Notes under the pieces: model-generated
Database searches by the model: none
What the model was told of the DNA's origin: nothing
The model's input: only the letters and a program-made list of their open reading frames with translations
Assembly: GCA_934216155.1 (NCBI GenBank)
Contig: CAKQBK010000026.1
Span: forward strand, 1-30,671
Length of the DNA: 30,671 nt
Reading direction: 5' to 3'
From: an uncultured Dialister sp.
GTDB lineage: Bacteria > Bacillota > Negativicutes > Veillonellales > Dialisteraceae
Translations under genes and position numbers: made by a program
Shown: positions 1-6,631 of the stretch, one piece after another
How the letters are laid out: the number at the start of each line of letters is the position of its first letter
Position numbering within the stretch: the first letter of the stretch is position 1

Positions 1-542
1 TATTTTGGTTGAAATCGCCGGGAGGAACAAGCTGCTACATAAGATGAAACCTCAATCATGAAAATGGTTGAGGTTTTTACTTTGTTCCACATACAGATTA
101 TTTTGGTTGGAATCGCCGGGAGGAACAAGCTGCTACATAAGATAAAACCTCAATCATGAAAATGGTTGAGGTTTTTACTTTGTTCCACATACAGATTATT
201 TTGGTTGAAATCGCCGGGAGGAACAAGCTGCTACATAAGATGAAACCTCAATCATGAAAATGGTTGAGGTTTTTACTTTGTTCCACATACAGATTATTTT
301 GGTTGGAATCGCCGGGAGGAACAAGCTGCTACATAAGATAAAACCTCAATCATGAAAATGGTTGAGGTTTTTACTTTGTTCCACATACAGATTATTTTGG
401 TTGAAATCGCCGGGAGGAACAAGCTGCTACATAAGATGAAACCTCAATCATGAAAATGGTTGAGGTTTTAATTTTGGCTCACATGCAGATTGTTTTGGCT
501 GGAATCGCCGGGAGGAACAAGCTGCTGCTTAAGAGAAAACCT
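1..542 (+). repeat. 98-bp tandem repeat array, six copies, truncated at the left edge
   Basis: The word TTTTGG recurs at positions 3, 101, 199, 297, 395 and 493, exactly 98 nt apart. Copies 1, 3 and 5 read GAAATCG/GATGAAA and copies 2, 4 (and partly 6) read GGAATCG/GATAAAA, so the real duplication unit may be a 196-bp dimer. Each unit holds a strong SD-like GGGAGGA and a 12-bp stem (AACCTCAATCAT / ATGGTTGAGGTT, one G-U pair) closed by a GAAA tetraloop and followed by T-rich sequence, which looks like a Rho-independent terminator. Copy 6 is diverged and loses the second arm of the hairpin. The array runs off the left edge, so the total copy number is unknown. It is not CRISPR, because units abut with no unique spacers. 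Confidence 0.95.
58..159 (+). CDS. Putative 33-aa hydrophobic peptide, one per 98-bp repeat (representative copy)
   Basis: Inside the array each unit opens an ATG frame of 33 codons plus stop. Because 98 = 3x33 - 1, the stop of each frame overlaps the next start as ATGA. The frames are 58-159, 156-257, 254-355, 352-453 and 450-548, plus a partial one ending at 61. The peptide begins MKMVEVFTLFHIQIILV and ends in a basic tail containing GRNKLLHK. A short hydrophobic stretch followed by positive charges resembles type I toxin peptides (Ldr/Fst-like) only in general form; I recognise no family. The start codon lies in the loop of the repeat's hairpin and GGGAGGA is about 35 nt upstream, so initiation would depend on coupling to the preceding stop. 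Translation is not proven and the frame could be fortuitous in a repeat whose true product is RNA. Confidence 0.35.
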   Translation: MKMVEVFTLFHIQIILVGIAGRNKLLHKIKPQS

Positions 543-548
543 CTTTGA
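450..548 (+). CDS. Putative 32-aa hydrophobic peptide, diverged last member of the array
   Basis: This is the last and most diverged copy. It keeps the same open frame, starting MKMVEVLILAHMQIVLAGIA and retaining GRNKLL before a basic end (KRKP). Relative to the other copies the changes are Phe to Leu, Thr to Ile, Phe to Ala, Ile to Met, Ile to Val and Val to Ala. All keep the segment hydrophobic and no stop or frameshift has appeared, while the second hairpin arm has decayed. That pattern favours selection on the peptide over selection on the hairpin, but one copy is weak evidence. The start overlaps the stop of the previous mini-ORF (ATGA at 450). Confidence 0.4.
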   Translation: MKMVEVLILAHMQIVLAGIAGRNKLLLKRKPL

Positions 549-790
549 TTCAGTTTAAAAAGGAACATTCGGAAGCACTTCTGGAAAATGTCCCTATGGA
601 CGTTGGTGTCACCAGATAAAGATGAGCCGTAATGGTATGAATCTTTAAGCCCTTGCTGCTTGTGCCTTTGAGATTTCTCCACTCAGGGGCACATCTCATT
701 TCAATACATGCATGCCAATTTGCACCAATGCGATCGGTCGAAATGGCGGATGTGGCTAGTGGCACGTGCAAGAACCCTTTAGAACCTTTT
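549..790. other. Gap without a supportable gene; repeat debris
   Basis: No ORF here has a convincing RBS or a recognisable product. The segment at about 670-684 carries the GAGATTTCTCCACT core that also forms the arms of the palindrome at 21889-22135, so this is probably a decayed copy of the same kind of element. Two minus-strand ORFs of 67 and 88 codons cross it and look like chance frames. Confidence 0.5.
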
Positions 791-791
791 T

Positions 792-965
792 TTATAGAAA
801 AATACCGCTTAGTCAAAGGTTATGAAAGGTTATATAAGGTTATGAGACTTACGATAGTTTCATAACCCTATATAACCTTTTATAACCCTTTGCTAGGCGG
901 TATTTTTGGTATGTTTACTAAAATTAATCTGCAGAATAATAACCTTTAGCCAGGCGGCGTTTTTT
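792..965. repeat. Family A palindromic element, copy 1
   Basis: The left arm has AAAGGTTATG, AAAGGTTATATAAGG and GGTTATGAG words, and the right arm has the inverse (CATAACCC, TATAACC, TTATAACCC). The flanking word ATACCGCT and its inverse AGGCGGTAT enclose the arms, and the right end carries GCAGAATAATAACC. Other copies lie near 5892, 10397, 18480 and 20698, with a fragment near 30500. It lies 3' of the minus-strand gene at 994-1329. Confidence 0.85.
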
Positions 966-993
966 TATATGTTAGAAATCGGTCAACGCAGTA

Positions 994-1329
994 TCACAGA
1001 ATTTTCAGAATGGCAGCACAAGCGGAGCATGCTGGGCAGTCGCAGTGGGTAGCACCATGGGATTTGATGTCTTTGGCATGAGAGAGGATATTTCCTGCTA
1101 CTTCTTTACCAAAAAGTTTTTCTCCTGCTTCGGAGCCAGCGAAAGCGATCAGGCCGTCGATAGGCATGATGTCAGCTGCGATTTCTGCTTTCAGTGCTTT
1201 GGTGGAAGCTTCATCGCCATCTGCATCAAGCCATTTCTGGCAAGCGGCTTTGGCTTCTGCACAGCAGGTAGGGGCGTTCATTAATTTTTTGACTTCAGCG
1301 GTGAGTTTTTCTTTACATTCGTTGCACAT
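994..1329 (-). CDS. Small cysteine-rich conserved protein, function unknown
   Basis: This 111-aa soluble protein has nine cysteines in three clusters: MCNEC at the N-terminus, CCAEAKAAC at about residues 22-30, and HCDCPACSAC near the C-terminus. The clusters suggest metal binding or redox chemistry. The middle contains a conserved-looking stretch, IDGLIAFAGSEAGEKLFG, and a Lys/His-rich region. From memory, similar roughly 100-aa proteins of anaerobic Bacillota carry the product name molecular chaperone Hsp90, although they have no visible HSP90 domain. I would not transfer that function. The start is well supported by AAAGGA upstream of the ATG. It appears monocistronic, with family A sequence downstream and repeat debris upstream. 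No signal peptide or membrane segment is seen, so it is probably cytoplasmic. Confidence 0.85.
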   Translation of the reverse strand: MCNECKEKLTAEVKKLMNAPTCCAEAKAACQKWLDADGDEASTKALKAEIAADIMPIDGLIAFAGSEAGEKLFGKEVAGNILSHAKDIKSHGATHCDCPACSACAAILKIL

Positions 1330-1371
1330 GATAGATTTTCCTTTCGAGTGTAATATAGTGGTGATTGGTGG

Positions 1372-1550
1372 TTAGGGATTAGGGGGGCCGTAGCGGATTG
1401 TCGTACCGTTGGTGAAGTATACCGCAAGAGGTGCCCCCTCAGCCTTCGGCAGCTCCCCCGACAGGGGAGCCGAGACGCTAGCATGAATTCGCTAGTTCTC
1501 TCATTTCGGGCGACCTGTATCACCCTATCACCTTGCACATTGATGATACA
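1372..1550. repeat. Intergenic repeat debris with a GC-rich palindrome
   Basis: A GTTAGGGATTAGGGG string leads into a segment with GCCCCCTCAGCCTTCGGCAG and CTCCCCCGACAGGGGAG, then GCTAGCATGAATTCGCTAG, itself a palindrome. Related GC-rich wording recurs in the element at 25583-25849. No gene is supported here. The minus-strand ORF over it only extends the frame of the neighbouring gene. Confidence 0.5.
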
Positions 1551-1638
1551 TTTATTATACTAGCTACAGAAAAAGAAACAAGTACGCAGAATTTTCTGAC
1601 TTAGTATGGTGGAGCGTACTATTGAGGGGATGCTATGA

Positions 1639-1837
1639 AGGATTTGCGTGAGTAGGTATGATTTCGATAGTGCTTACAGGTTACTCAGGTTGCTCAAGTT
1701 GCTAAGGCTTCTCAGGTTCTTCGATCGTGCTAATATACGCTATCATCTCATTCGAGAAACCTGAGCAACCTGAGAATCTTGAGCAACCTGAGTAACCTGT
1801 AAGTTCTAGCGAAGTCATACCTACTCACGCAAATCCG
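1639..1837. repeat. Family B modular palindrome, copy 1 (full length)
   Basis: It is bounded by the flank GGATTTGCGTGAGTAGGTAT and its inverse ATACCTACTCACGCAAATCC. Inside lie about five 9-nt words (TTACTCAGG, TTGCTCAAG, TTGCTAAGG and so on), a loop with ATACGCTATCATCTCATTCG, then the words inverted (AACCTGAGC, AACCTGAGA and so on). As RNA it would fold into one hairpin of about 200 nt. It ends about 3 nt before the RBS of the HxlR gene, so it lies in that gene's 5' leader or overlaps its promoter. Confidence 0.9.
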
Positions 1838-1857
1838 TAATGGAGGGAGAGTAGACT

Positions 1858-2223
1858 ATGAATCATACCATGAGTTATGATGAATTTTTACAAAATCTGG
1901 ATTCTTTTATTTTGACAGAAGAGGGACATTGTCCGGTAACCAGTGTGCTTTCGCGGCTGCAGGGGAAGTGGAAGCTGCAGATTGTGTATATTCTTTGCGT
2001 GAAGCATACCATGCGGTTTGGTGAGTTCCGGAAATATTTTCCCAACATCACCAATACCATGCTCACCACGGCACTTCGTAATTTGGAAGAGGAAGGGATC
2101 GTCCATCGGGAGCAGTTCAATGAAATTCCGCCCCATGTGGAGTATAGTCTGACGCCAAAGGGGAAGGATCTACTTCCTGTATTTCATGCCATTTTGAATT
2201 GGGGCATGAAGTATGTGCCGTAA
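1858..2223 (+). CDS. HxlR-family winged-helix transcriptional regulator
   Basis: This 121-aa protein matches the HxlR family over its whole length. It has the N-terminal Cys-Pro pair (C25-P26, HCPVTSVLSRLQGKW), the RFGEFRKYFPNITNTML recognition region, LRNLEEEGIV, and the C-terminal VEYSLTPKGKDLLPVFHAI wing and helix. HxlR proteins are dimeric DNA-binding regulators, many of them responding to electrophiles or redox stress through the conserved N-terminal Cys. The start is fixed by GGAGGGAG 10 nt upstream. No divergent partner gene sits next to it, because family B element 1 fills the upstream gap, so its target cannot be inferred from context. The downstream region holds only repeats. Confidence 0.93.
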   Translation: MNHTMSYDEFLQNLDSFILTEEGHCPVTSVLSRLQGKWKLQIVYILCVKHTMRFGEFRKYFPNITNTMLTTALRNLEEEGIVHREQFNEIPPHVEYSLTPKGKDLLPVFHAILNWGMKYVP

Positions 2224-2540
2224 GAGCAATTAGGAATGAGAAATTAGGAATGAGGAATGATGGTGGCGGCGCACAACTTATGAAGCGCCGCATTATAATT
2301 GTTGGTGACTGGTGACTGGTGACTAGGGATTATAGCGGTATTTTCACTAGCGGAAACCCTCTTCCTTTGGAAGGGGGGGCAGGGGGGATAGCTCGCACTA
2401 GCGGATACATTGTGATGAGATGCATAAGGCTGTCGGTGTTCTGCAAAGACGGCCAGTCAAACAACTCTTCTTCATCGGTCTATCCCCGGCTCGCAAGCGA
2501 GCCTGCCCCTTCCTGAGGAAGGGGCTCTTGAGCAATGTCA
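2224..2540. repeat. Composite intergenic repeats
   Basis: Directly after the HxlR stop come ATTAGGAATGAGAAATTAGG words, then a GGCGGCGC / GCGCCGC hairpin (about 2265-2293) that could terminate the gene, then (TGACTGG)n heptamers at about 2305-2327. Next is an imperfect palindrome, with arms CTTCCTTTGGAAGGGGGGGC and its approximate inverse GCCCCTTCCTGAGGAAGGGG, spanning about 2350-2525. The hairpin recurs at about 29305. No gene is seen. Confidence 0.75.
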
Positions 2541-2548
2541 TTAAGATA

Positions 2549-2735
2549 AGGATTTGCGTTAGTAGGTATGATTCTGTTAGTGAGCATAAGGTTCTGAAGG
2601 TTCTAAGGGTACTAAAGGTTCTAAGGAGCTCCGAATGAGATGATAACGCTAGCGTGTATTGGCACATTCGAGAAACGTGAGAGACCTTAGCAACTTGAGA
2701 AACCTGAGTAACCTATAATCTCTAGCGAAAGTATG
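2549..2735. repeat. Family B modular palindrome, copy 2
   Basis: The left flank is GGATTTGCGTTAGTAGGTAT, followed by GGTTCTGAAGGTTCTAAGGG-type words, a loop with AACGCTAGCGTGTATTGGCA, and inverted words CCTTAGCAACTTGAGAAACC. The right flank degenerates after TCTCTAGCGAAAGTATGCCT. Confidence 0.85.
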
Positions 2736-2774
2736 CCTGCTGAAACAGTAGAGCTAGGAATTAGATGATTAAGC

Positions 2775-2790
2775 ATAACAATTTTGTTAT
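2775..2790. promoter_or_regulatory. Palindrome ATAACAATTTTGTTAT, possible operator
   Basis: This is a perfect 7-bp inverted repeat with a 2-nt spacer in AT-rich non-repeat DNA. A second imperfect inverted pair (ATTGC / GCAAT) follows at about 2800-2820 and a terminator-like hairpin at 2865. Together they could mark a short transcript upstream of the decarboxylase. The role is unknown. Confidence 0.3.
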
Positions 2791-2864
2791 TTATGAGCCG
2801 ATTGCTTTGTGAATCGCAATAATTAATGACGAAAGTAGAAATAATGCAAATATAAAAGACGGAA

Positions 2865-2897
2865 GGAGCCCAGTGATGTGGCTCTTTTATTTTTTTG
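2865..2897 (+). terminator. Terminator-like hairpin upstream of the ornithine decarboxylase
   Basis: A short GAGCC / GGCTC stem with a 9-nt loop is followed by TTTTATTTTTTT. No gene precedes it on this strand, so it either ends a small unannotated transcript or acts as an attenuator in a long decarboxylase leader. Confidence 0.5.
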
Positions 2898-2959
2898 GGG
2901 AAAAAGGGAAAATAGAAATATGACGCAACAGATATGGTCTATTTCTTAAAAAGGATATG

Positions 2960-3040
2960 ATGCGATTAACGTTATTAGCACATGCGGAGAACCTGAGAAC
3001 CCTTAGAACCTTGAGCAACCTGAGAAACTTGTTACTCTAC
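2960..3040. repeat. Family B, right half only (copy 3)
   Basis: The loop fragment TTAACGTTATTAGCACAT is followed by CTGAGAACC, CTTAGAACC, TTGAGCAACC and TGAGAAACTTG words, with no matching left arm. It lies in the untranslated region of the decarboxylase. Confidence 0.75.
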
Positions 3041-3300
3041 AAAACGTTTTAAATCATACATATAACAAAATTGATATGCAAATCGTGTCAATTCCAATAG
3101 GTATACTATTTTGTGATGGGTACTTGTTTCAAAACAGAATGAACGGGAAATGGTATTGGAAAAAAATTAAAAAATTCAGTATGATAGTCACAGATGAAGC
3201 GAAACAACTTGTGATTCATCAGAAACAACGACGAACCCCGTGCACAGTTCGAAAAATGATTTCAAAATCTGTATGTATTCAAAAAATGGAGGGTATGACA

Positions 3301-5475
3301 GTGAAACATTTAAAAATCGCTTACACAGAAAAAGCTCTGGAAATCTTCGGTGCCATTGATGGCCGTGCGCAGGCATCCATCGATGCTACCGATTTCACCG
3401 ACGTGGCTGCTGTGGTCATGACAGACCAGGATAAAGCGGTGCTGGACAAGGAAATGATTTTTGCTTTCAAGATTCCGGTACTGATGATTAAGACCCAGGA
3501 CGGACCGGTAGCGGATGAACTGCTTGCCAAAGTCTATCGTGTGATGGATCTGAATGAAACAGACCATGATTTCTATGCACGACAGATTGAAAGTGCAGCC
3601 CATCATTATGAAGAAAACGTGTTGCCACCATTCTTTAAGGATTTGGAAAAATACGTAGAAAATGGGTATTCCCAGTTCGACTGCCCAGGGCATCAGGGCG
3701 GTGCGTTCTTCCGGAAACATCCAGCGGGTCGTGCTTTCTATGAATTCTTCGGTGAAAATACATTCAGAGCGGATCTGTGCAACGCCGACGTTGCCATGGG
3801 GGACCTGCTGATTCATGAAGGCCCGGCACTGGCTGCACAGAAACACGCCGCTCGGGTATACAACGCAGATAAAACTTATTTCGTACTGAATGGTACTTCC
3901 ACTTCCAACAAAGTGGTACTCAATGCAGTCTTGACTCCGGGCGATATCGTTCTCTTCGATAGAAATAACCACAAATCCATCGACCACGGTGCGTTGGTTC
4001 TGGCAGGCGCTACGCCGGTATATCTGGAAACTGCAAGAAATGCTTTCGGTTCCATCGGCGGTATCCTGGAACACTGCTTCAATGAAGACTACATCCGTCA
4101 GCTGGTGGCTGAAAAGGATCCGGTGAAAGCAAAGGCAAAACGTCCGATTCGCCTGGCTGTGATTCAGCTCGGTACCTATGATGGCTGCATCTACAATGCC
4201 CGTCAGGTAGTAGATAAGATTGGTCATCTGTGCGATTACATCTTCTTCGACTCCGCATGGGTAGGTTACGAACAGTTCATTCCAATGATGAAAGATTGCA
4301 GCCCGCTGCTCCTCGATTTGGGACCGGAAGACCCGGGAATTTTCGTCAGCCAGTCTGTCCATAAACAGCAGGCCGGTTTCTCCATGACTTCTCAGATTCA
4401 CAAGAAAGATTCCCATATCAAAGGACAGGATCGTTATGTTCCCCACAAGAGAGTGAATAACGCATTCATGATGCACGCTTCCACCTCTCCACTGTACCAG
4501 CTCTTTGCGGCACTGGACGTGAATGCGAAGATGCATGAAGGCGAAGCAGGAAAGAAACTGTGGGTCGATGCGGTGAAGACCGTCATTGAAACCCGTAAAC
4601 AGGTACTTCGCAACTGCCATTACATCCGTCCGCTGGTTCCACCGGTGGTGCATGGCAAGAAGTGGGAAGAAGGAAATACGGACCAGATGGCCAACGACAT
4701 GGATTACTGGGCATTTGAACCGGGCGCCAAATGGCATGGCTTTGAAGGGTACGGCAAGGGTCAGTATTTCATTGACCCCATGAAGCTGCAGTTCGTTACC
4801 GCTGGCATCGATATCGAAAATGGCGGGTATGAAAAGTTTGGTATTCCAGGAAATATTCTGGCCAACTACCTCCGTGAAAATGGCATCATTCCAGAAAAGT
4901 GCGATTTGAATGACATCCTCTTCCTGATGACCCCAGCAGAAAGCACCACCAAGATGGATGACCTGGTGGCAAAACTGATTCGCTTCGAACAGCTCATTGA
5001 TGAAGATGCACCGATGTCTGAAGTATTGCCATCGATCTATAATGCGTACGAAGATAAATACAGAGGATACACCATCCGTCGTCTCTGCCAGGAAATGCAT
5101 GATTTCTACAAAGACCGTGAAGTATCCACGCTGCAGAAACACCTCTTCCTTCGTGACTATTTCCCAGAATATGTGATGAATCCGCAGGAAGCACAGTTCG
5201 AATACATGAGAGGCCACGGTGATTTGGTGGACTTGGCTGAGGCAGAAGGCCGCATCGCCCTCGAAGGGGCTCTCCCCTATCCGCCAGGCGTACTGTGTGT
5301 ACATCCAGGGGAAAGATGGTCCAAGACCGCAGTGACCTATTTCCTGGACTTGGTCGAAGGCATCAACCAGTTGCCAGGATTCGCTCCGGAAATCCAGGGC
5401 GTGTATGTCCAGGAAGGGGAAGATGGACTGAAACATGCTTACGGCTATGTGCTGAAAAAGGAATTTGAAAAATAG
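3301..5475 (+). CDS. speF: Ornithine decarboxylase, PLP-dependent fold III (SpeC/SpeF type)
   Basis: The enzyme converts L-ornithine to putrescine and CO2, consuming a proton, so it serves polyamine supply and acid resistance. The 724-aa product follows E. coli SpeC/SpeF almost motif for motif: DFTDVAAVV near the start, CPGHQGGAFFRKHPAGR, VLNGTSTSNKVV, FDRNNHKS, FDSAWVGYEQF, the PLP-lysine motif SVHKQQAGF (K355), HASTSPLYQLFAALD, EPGAKWHGFEGY and the C-terminal ALPYPPGVLCVHPGE. The frame is open for 75 codons upstream, but that stretch overlaps leader DNA and is not family-like. GGAGGG at 3288-3293 sits 7 nt before GTG 3301 and only 1 nt before ATG 3295, so I prefer the GTG. No antiporter (PotE-like) is adjacent. 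Whether the gene is a speC or a speF counterpart cannot be decided from sequence. Confidence 0.95.
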   Translation: MKHLKIAYTEKALEIFGAIDGRAQASIDATDFTDVAAVVMTDQDKAVLDKEMIFAFKIPVLMIKTQDGPVADELLAKVYRVMDLNETDHDFYARQIESAAHHYEENVLPPFFKDLEKYVENGYSQFDCPGHQGGAFFRKHPAGRAFYEFFGENTFRADLCNADVAMGDLLIHEGPALAAQKHAARVYNADKTYFVLNGTSTSNKVVLNAVLTPGDIVLFDRNNHKSIDHGALVLAGATPVYLETARNAFGSIGGILEHCFNEDYIRQLVAEKDPVKAKAKRPIRLAVIQLGTYDGCIYNARQVVDKIGHLCDYIFFDSAWVGYEQFIPMMKDCSPLLLDLGPEDPGIFVSQSVHKQQAGFSMTSQIHKKDSHIKGQDRYVPHKRVNNAFMMHASTSPLYQLFAALDVNAKMHEGEAGKKLWVDAVKTVIETRKQVLRNCHYIRPLVPPVVHGKKWEEGNTDQMANDMDYWAFEPGAKWHGFEGYGKGQYFIDPMKLQFVTAGIDIENGGYEKFGIPGNILANYLRENGIIPEKCDLNDILFLMTPAESTTKMDDLVAKLIRFEQLIDEDAPMSEVLPSIYNAYEDKYRGYTIRRLCQEMHDFYKDREVSTLQKHLFLRDYFPEYVMNPQEAQFEYMRGHGDLVDLAEAEGRIALEGALPYPPGVLCVHPGERWSKTAVTYFLDLVEGINQLPGFAPEIQGVYVQEGEDGLKHAYGYVLKKEFEK

Positions 5476-5477
5476 TT

Positions 5478-5657
5478 AACAGGGGACTCAGGTTGCTCAA
5501 GTTTCTAAAGTTTCTCAGGTTGCTCAGGTTCTACGAATGTGCCGATAGACGCTAGCGTTATTAGCTCATTCGAGAAACGTGAGTAACCTGAGTAACCTGA
5601 GTAACCTTTACGTCAGCAGAAATCATTGCATATTTCGCTTAACTTAACAGCATTGCT
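5478..5657. repeat. Family B modular palindrome, copy 4
   Basis: The words CTCAGGTTG, CTCAAGTTT, CTAAAGTTT, CTCAGGTTG and CTCAGGTTC are followed by the canonical loop GAATGTGCCGATAGACGCTA and then inverted words. The right flank is the second flank type (ATCATTGCATATTTCGCTTA then ACTTAACAGCATTG). It begins directly after the decarboxylase stop codon. Confidence 0.9.
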
Positions 5658-5685
5658 GTGCCATATCCATATCATCCTTTAATAC

Positions 5686-5722
5686 AAAAGCCTCTCCGTA
5701 AACGCCAACGGAGAGGCTTTTG
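5686..5722. terminator. Rho-independent terminator of the decarboxylase transcript
   Basis: A perfect stem AAAAGCCTCTCCGT / ACGGAGAGGCTTTT has an 8-nt loop. The A and T runs make it usable in both directions. Confidence 0.85.
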
Positions 5723-5865
5723 AACTTCAGTGAGAAGTGAGAAGTGAGAAGTTAGAAGTTAGAAGTGGTGGCGGCGAGCCCTCGTATTGCTCTTATACCG
5801 ATTAGCTTCCCATAGCAAGATTCCTTTTAATATAGCTCGCCGAGAGTTGAAAATAGATAGAGTCA

Positions 5866-5881
5866 TGTTTCACGTGAAACA
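5866..5881. other. parS: parS chromosome-partitioning site
   Basis: TGTTTCACGTGAAACA is a perfect 16-bp palindrome identical to the parS sequence bound by Spo0J/ParB in Bacillus subtilis and conserved across bacteria. It is intergenic, 11 nt from the edge of family A copy 2. parS sites cluster around the replication origin, so this suggests that the window lies in the origin-proximal part of the chromosome. I see no second copy in the window. Confidence 0.92.
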
Positions 5882-5891
5882 ATGTACGAAA

Positions 5892-6085
5892 AGGTTATTA
5901 TTCTGCTCCTTACTATTTCTGACATAGAAAAAGAATCGCAAGTGACAGGGGTATAAAGGTTATACAAGGTTATGAGGCGACCGATTTTCCCATAACCTTT
6001 TATAACCCTTTTAACCTTGTCACTTGCGATAGAAGGAAATATTTCACAGAAGAAATTGGCAGAATCATAACCTTTATATCTACCG
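5892..6085. repeat. Family A palindromic element, copy 2
   Basis: The left terminus AAAGGTTATTATTCTGCT has its inverse near 6065 (GCAGAATCATAACCTTTAT). The inner flanks AATCGCAAGTGACA and TGTCACTTGCGAT enclose arrays of AAGGTTATA-type words around a short loop. Confidence 0.88.
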
Positions 6086-6119
6086 TTTTTACATGAAATA
6101 TGAAACGCACCAAATTTCT

Positions 6120-6160
6120 AAAAGGGGTATTGGGGCGCTTCTAAATTTTGTTGCGCCCCT
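6120..6160. repeat. GGGGCGC hairpin (family G), terminator-like
   Basis: GGGGCGC at 6132-6138 pairs with GCGCCCC at 6153-6159 and is preceded by AAAAGGGGTATT. The same module, always next to heptamer strings, occurs at 21679, 27094 and 29405. Confidence 0.7.
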
Positions 6161-6166
6161 TCCTTC

Positions 6167-6243
6167 ACTTCTAACTTCTAACTTCTAACTTCTAACTTCT
6201 AACTTCTAACTTCTAACTTCTAACTTCTAACTTCTAACTTCTA
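6167..6243. repeat. Perfect heptamer array, (ACTTCTA) x 11
   Basis: Eleven uninterrupted identical 7-nt units cover 77 bp. This is a simple repeat very likely to change copy number by slippage. It lies 24 nt upstream of the -35 box of the promoter at 6267. Confidence 0.95.
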
Positions 6244-6266
6244 ACTCCTCACTGCCTTTCTAAGAT

Positions 6267-6317
6267 TTGCTTTTTCCTCGTTATAGGTGTATACTATACA
6301 TAGGTATTAAAAATACC
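6267..6317 (+). promoter_or_regulatory. Promoter with a palindrome at the predicted start site
   Basis: TTGCTT (6267-6272) and TATACT (6290-6295) are separated by 17 nt. The predicted start, about 6302, coincides with the inverted repeat GGTATT-AAA-AATACC (6303-6317), placed where a repressor would block transcription. The transcript would run towards the terminator at 6401 and then, on readthrough, the leader ORF and MATE gene. Confidence 0.5.
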
Positions 6318-6400
6318 AATAATAAAAAGCATAAAATTTGAAAAATACGGTTGCATTTTGGTCACTTGTGCTTTTTCCTGTATAAGAATTATAGGTTTTT

Positions 6401-6428
6401 AAAAAGTCCATTTTCCGATGGGCTTTTT
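6401..6428 (+). terminator. Terminator or attenuator about 100 nt after the promoter
   Basis: AAAAAGTCCA and TGGGCTTTTT form a 10-bp stem (one G-U pair) with an 8-nt loop, ending in T-rich sequence. With the promoter at 6267 it defines a transcript of about 125 nt without an ORF. A second promoter-like pair, TTGGTC-17-TATAAG, lies just upstream of it. Confidence 0.65.
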
Positions 6429-6440
6429 ATAGTACAAAAA

Positions 6441-6590
6441 ACAAGTCACTCAAGTTTCTCAGGTTGCTAAGGTTGCTCAGGTTCATTGAATGAGAAGATA
6501 GACGCTAGCGTTATTCTATCGTTCGAAAAAACTAAGAAACCTAAGAAACCTGAGAAACCTTAGCAACTTGAGTAACCTGAATCACTTGCG
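6441..6590. repeat. Family B modular palindrome, copy 5
   Basis: CACTCAAGTTTCTCAGG words are followed by a loop with ATAGACGCTAGCGTTATTCT and inverted words ending CTTGAGTAACCTGA. The outer tags CAAGTCACT and AATCACTTG differ from the other flank types. It lies between the terminator at 6401 and the leader ORF. Confidence 0.88.
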
Positions 6591-6631
6591 TATTTTATCT
6601 ATGTGTATATAGCGGAAGGAGCTGAAACGAT

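Noticed and set aside
1..542. CRISPR array
   Set aside because: Units are 98 bp, directly abutting and nearly identical throughout; there are no unique spacers or cas genes.
479..816. Minus-strand ORFs of 67 and 88 codons next to the 98-bp array
   Set aside because: They begin in repeat or palindrome DNA, lack RBS and recognisable sequence.
3076..3294. In-frame 73-codon N-terminal extension of the decarboxylase
   Set aside because: It is not similar to the family, overlaps untranslated leader DNA, and GGAGGG at 3288 places the start at 3301 (or 3295).
2760..3300. Known riboswitch or T-box upstream of the decarboxylase
   Set aside because: A hairpin with T-run exists, but I see no T-box sequence, SAM or other riboswitch core, nor a speFL-like peptide.
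3310..5436. 708-codon open frame on the minus strand opposite the ornithine decarboxylase
   Set aside because: No RBS; the translation is compositionally odd (rich in His, Phe, Ile, Cys) and the plus strand is an unambiguous enzyme. Codon bias of the real gene leaves the opposite frame open.
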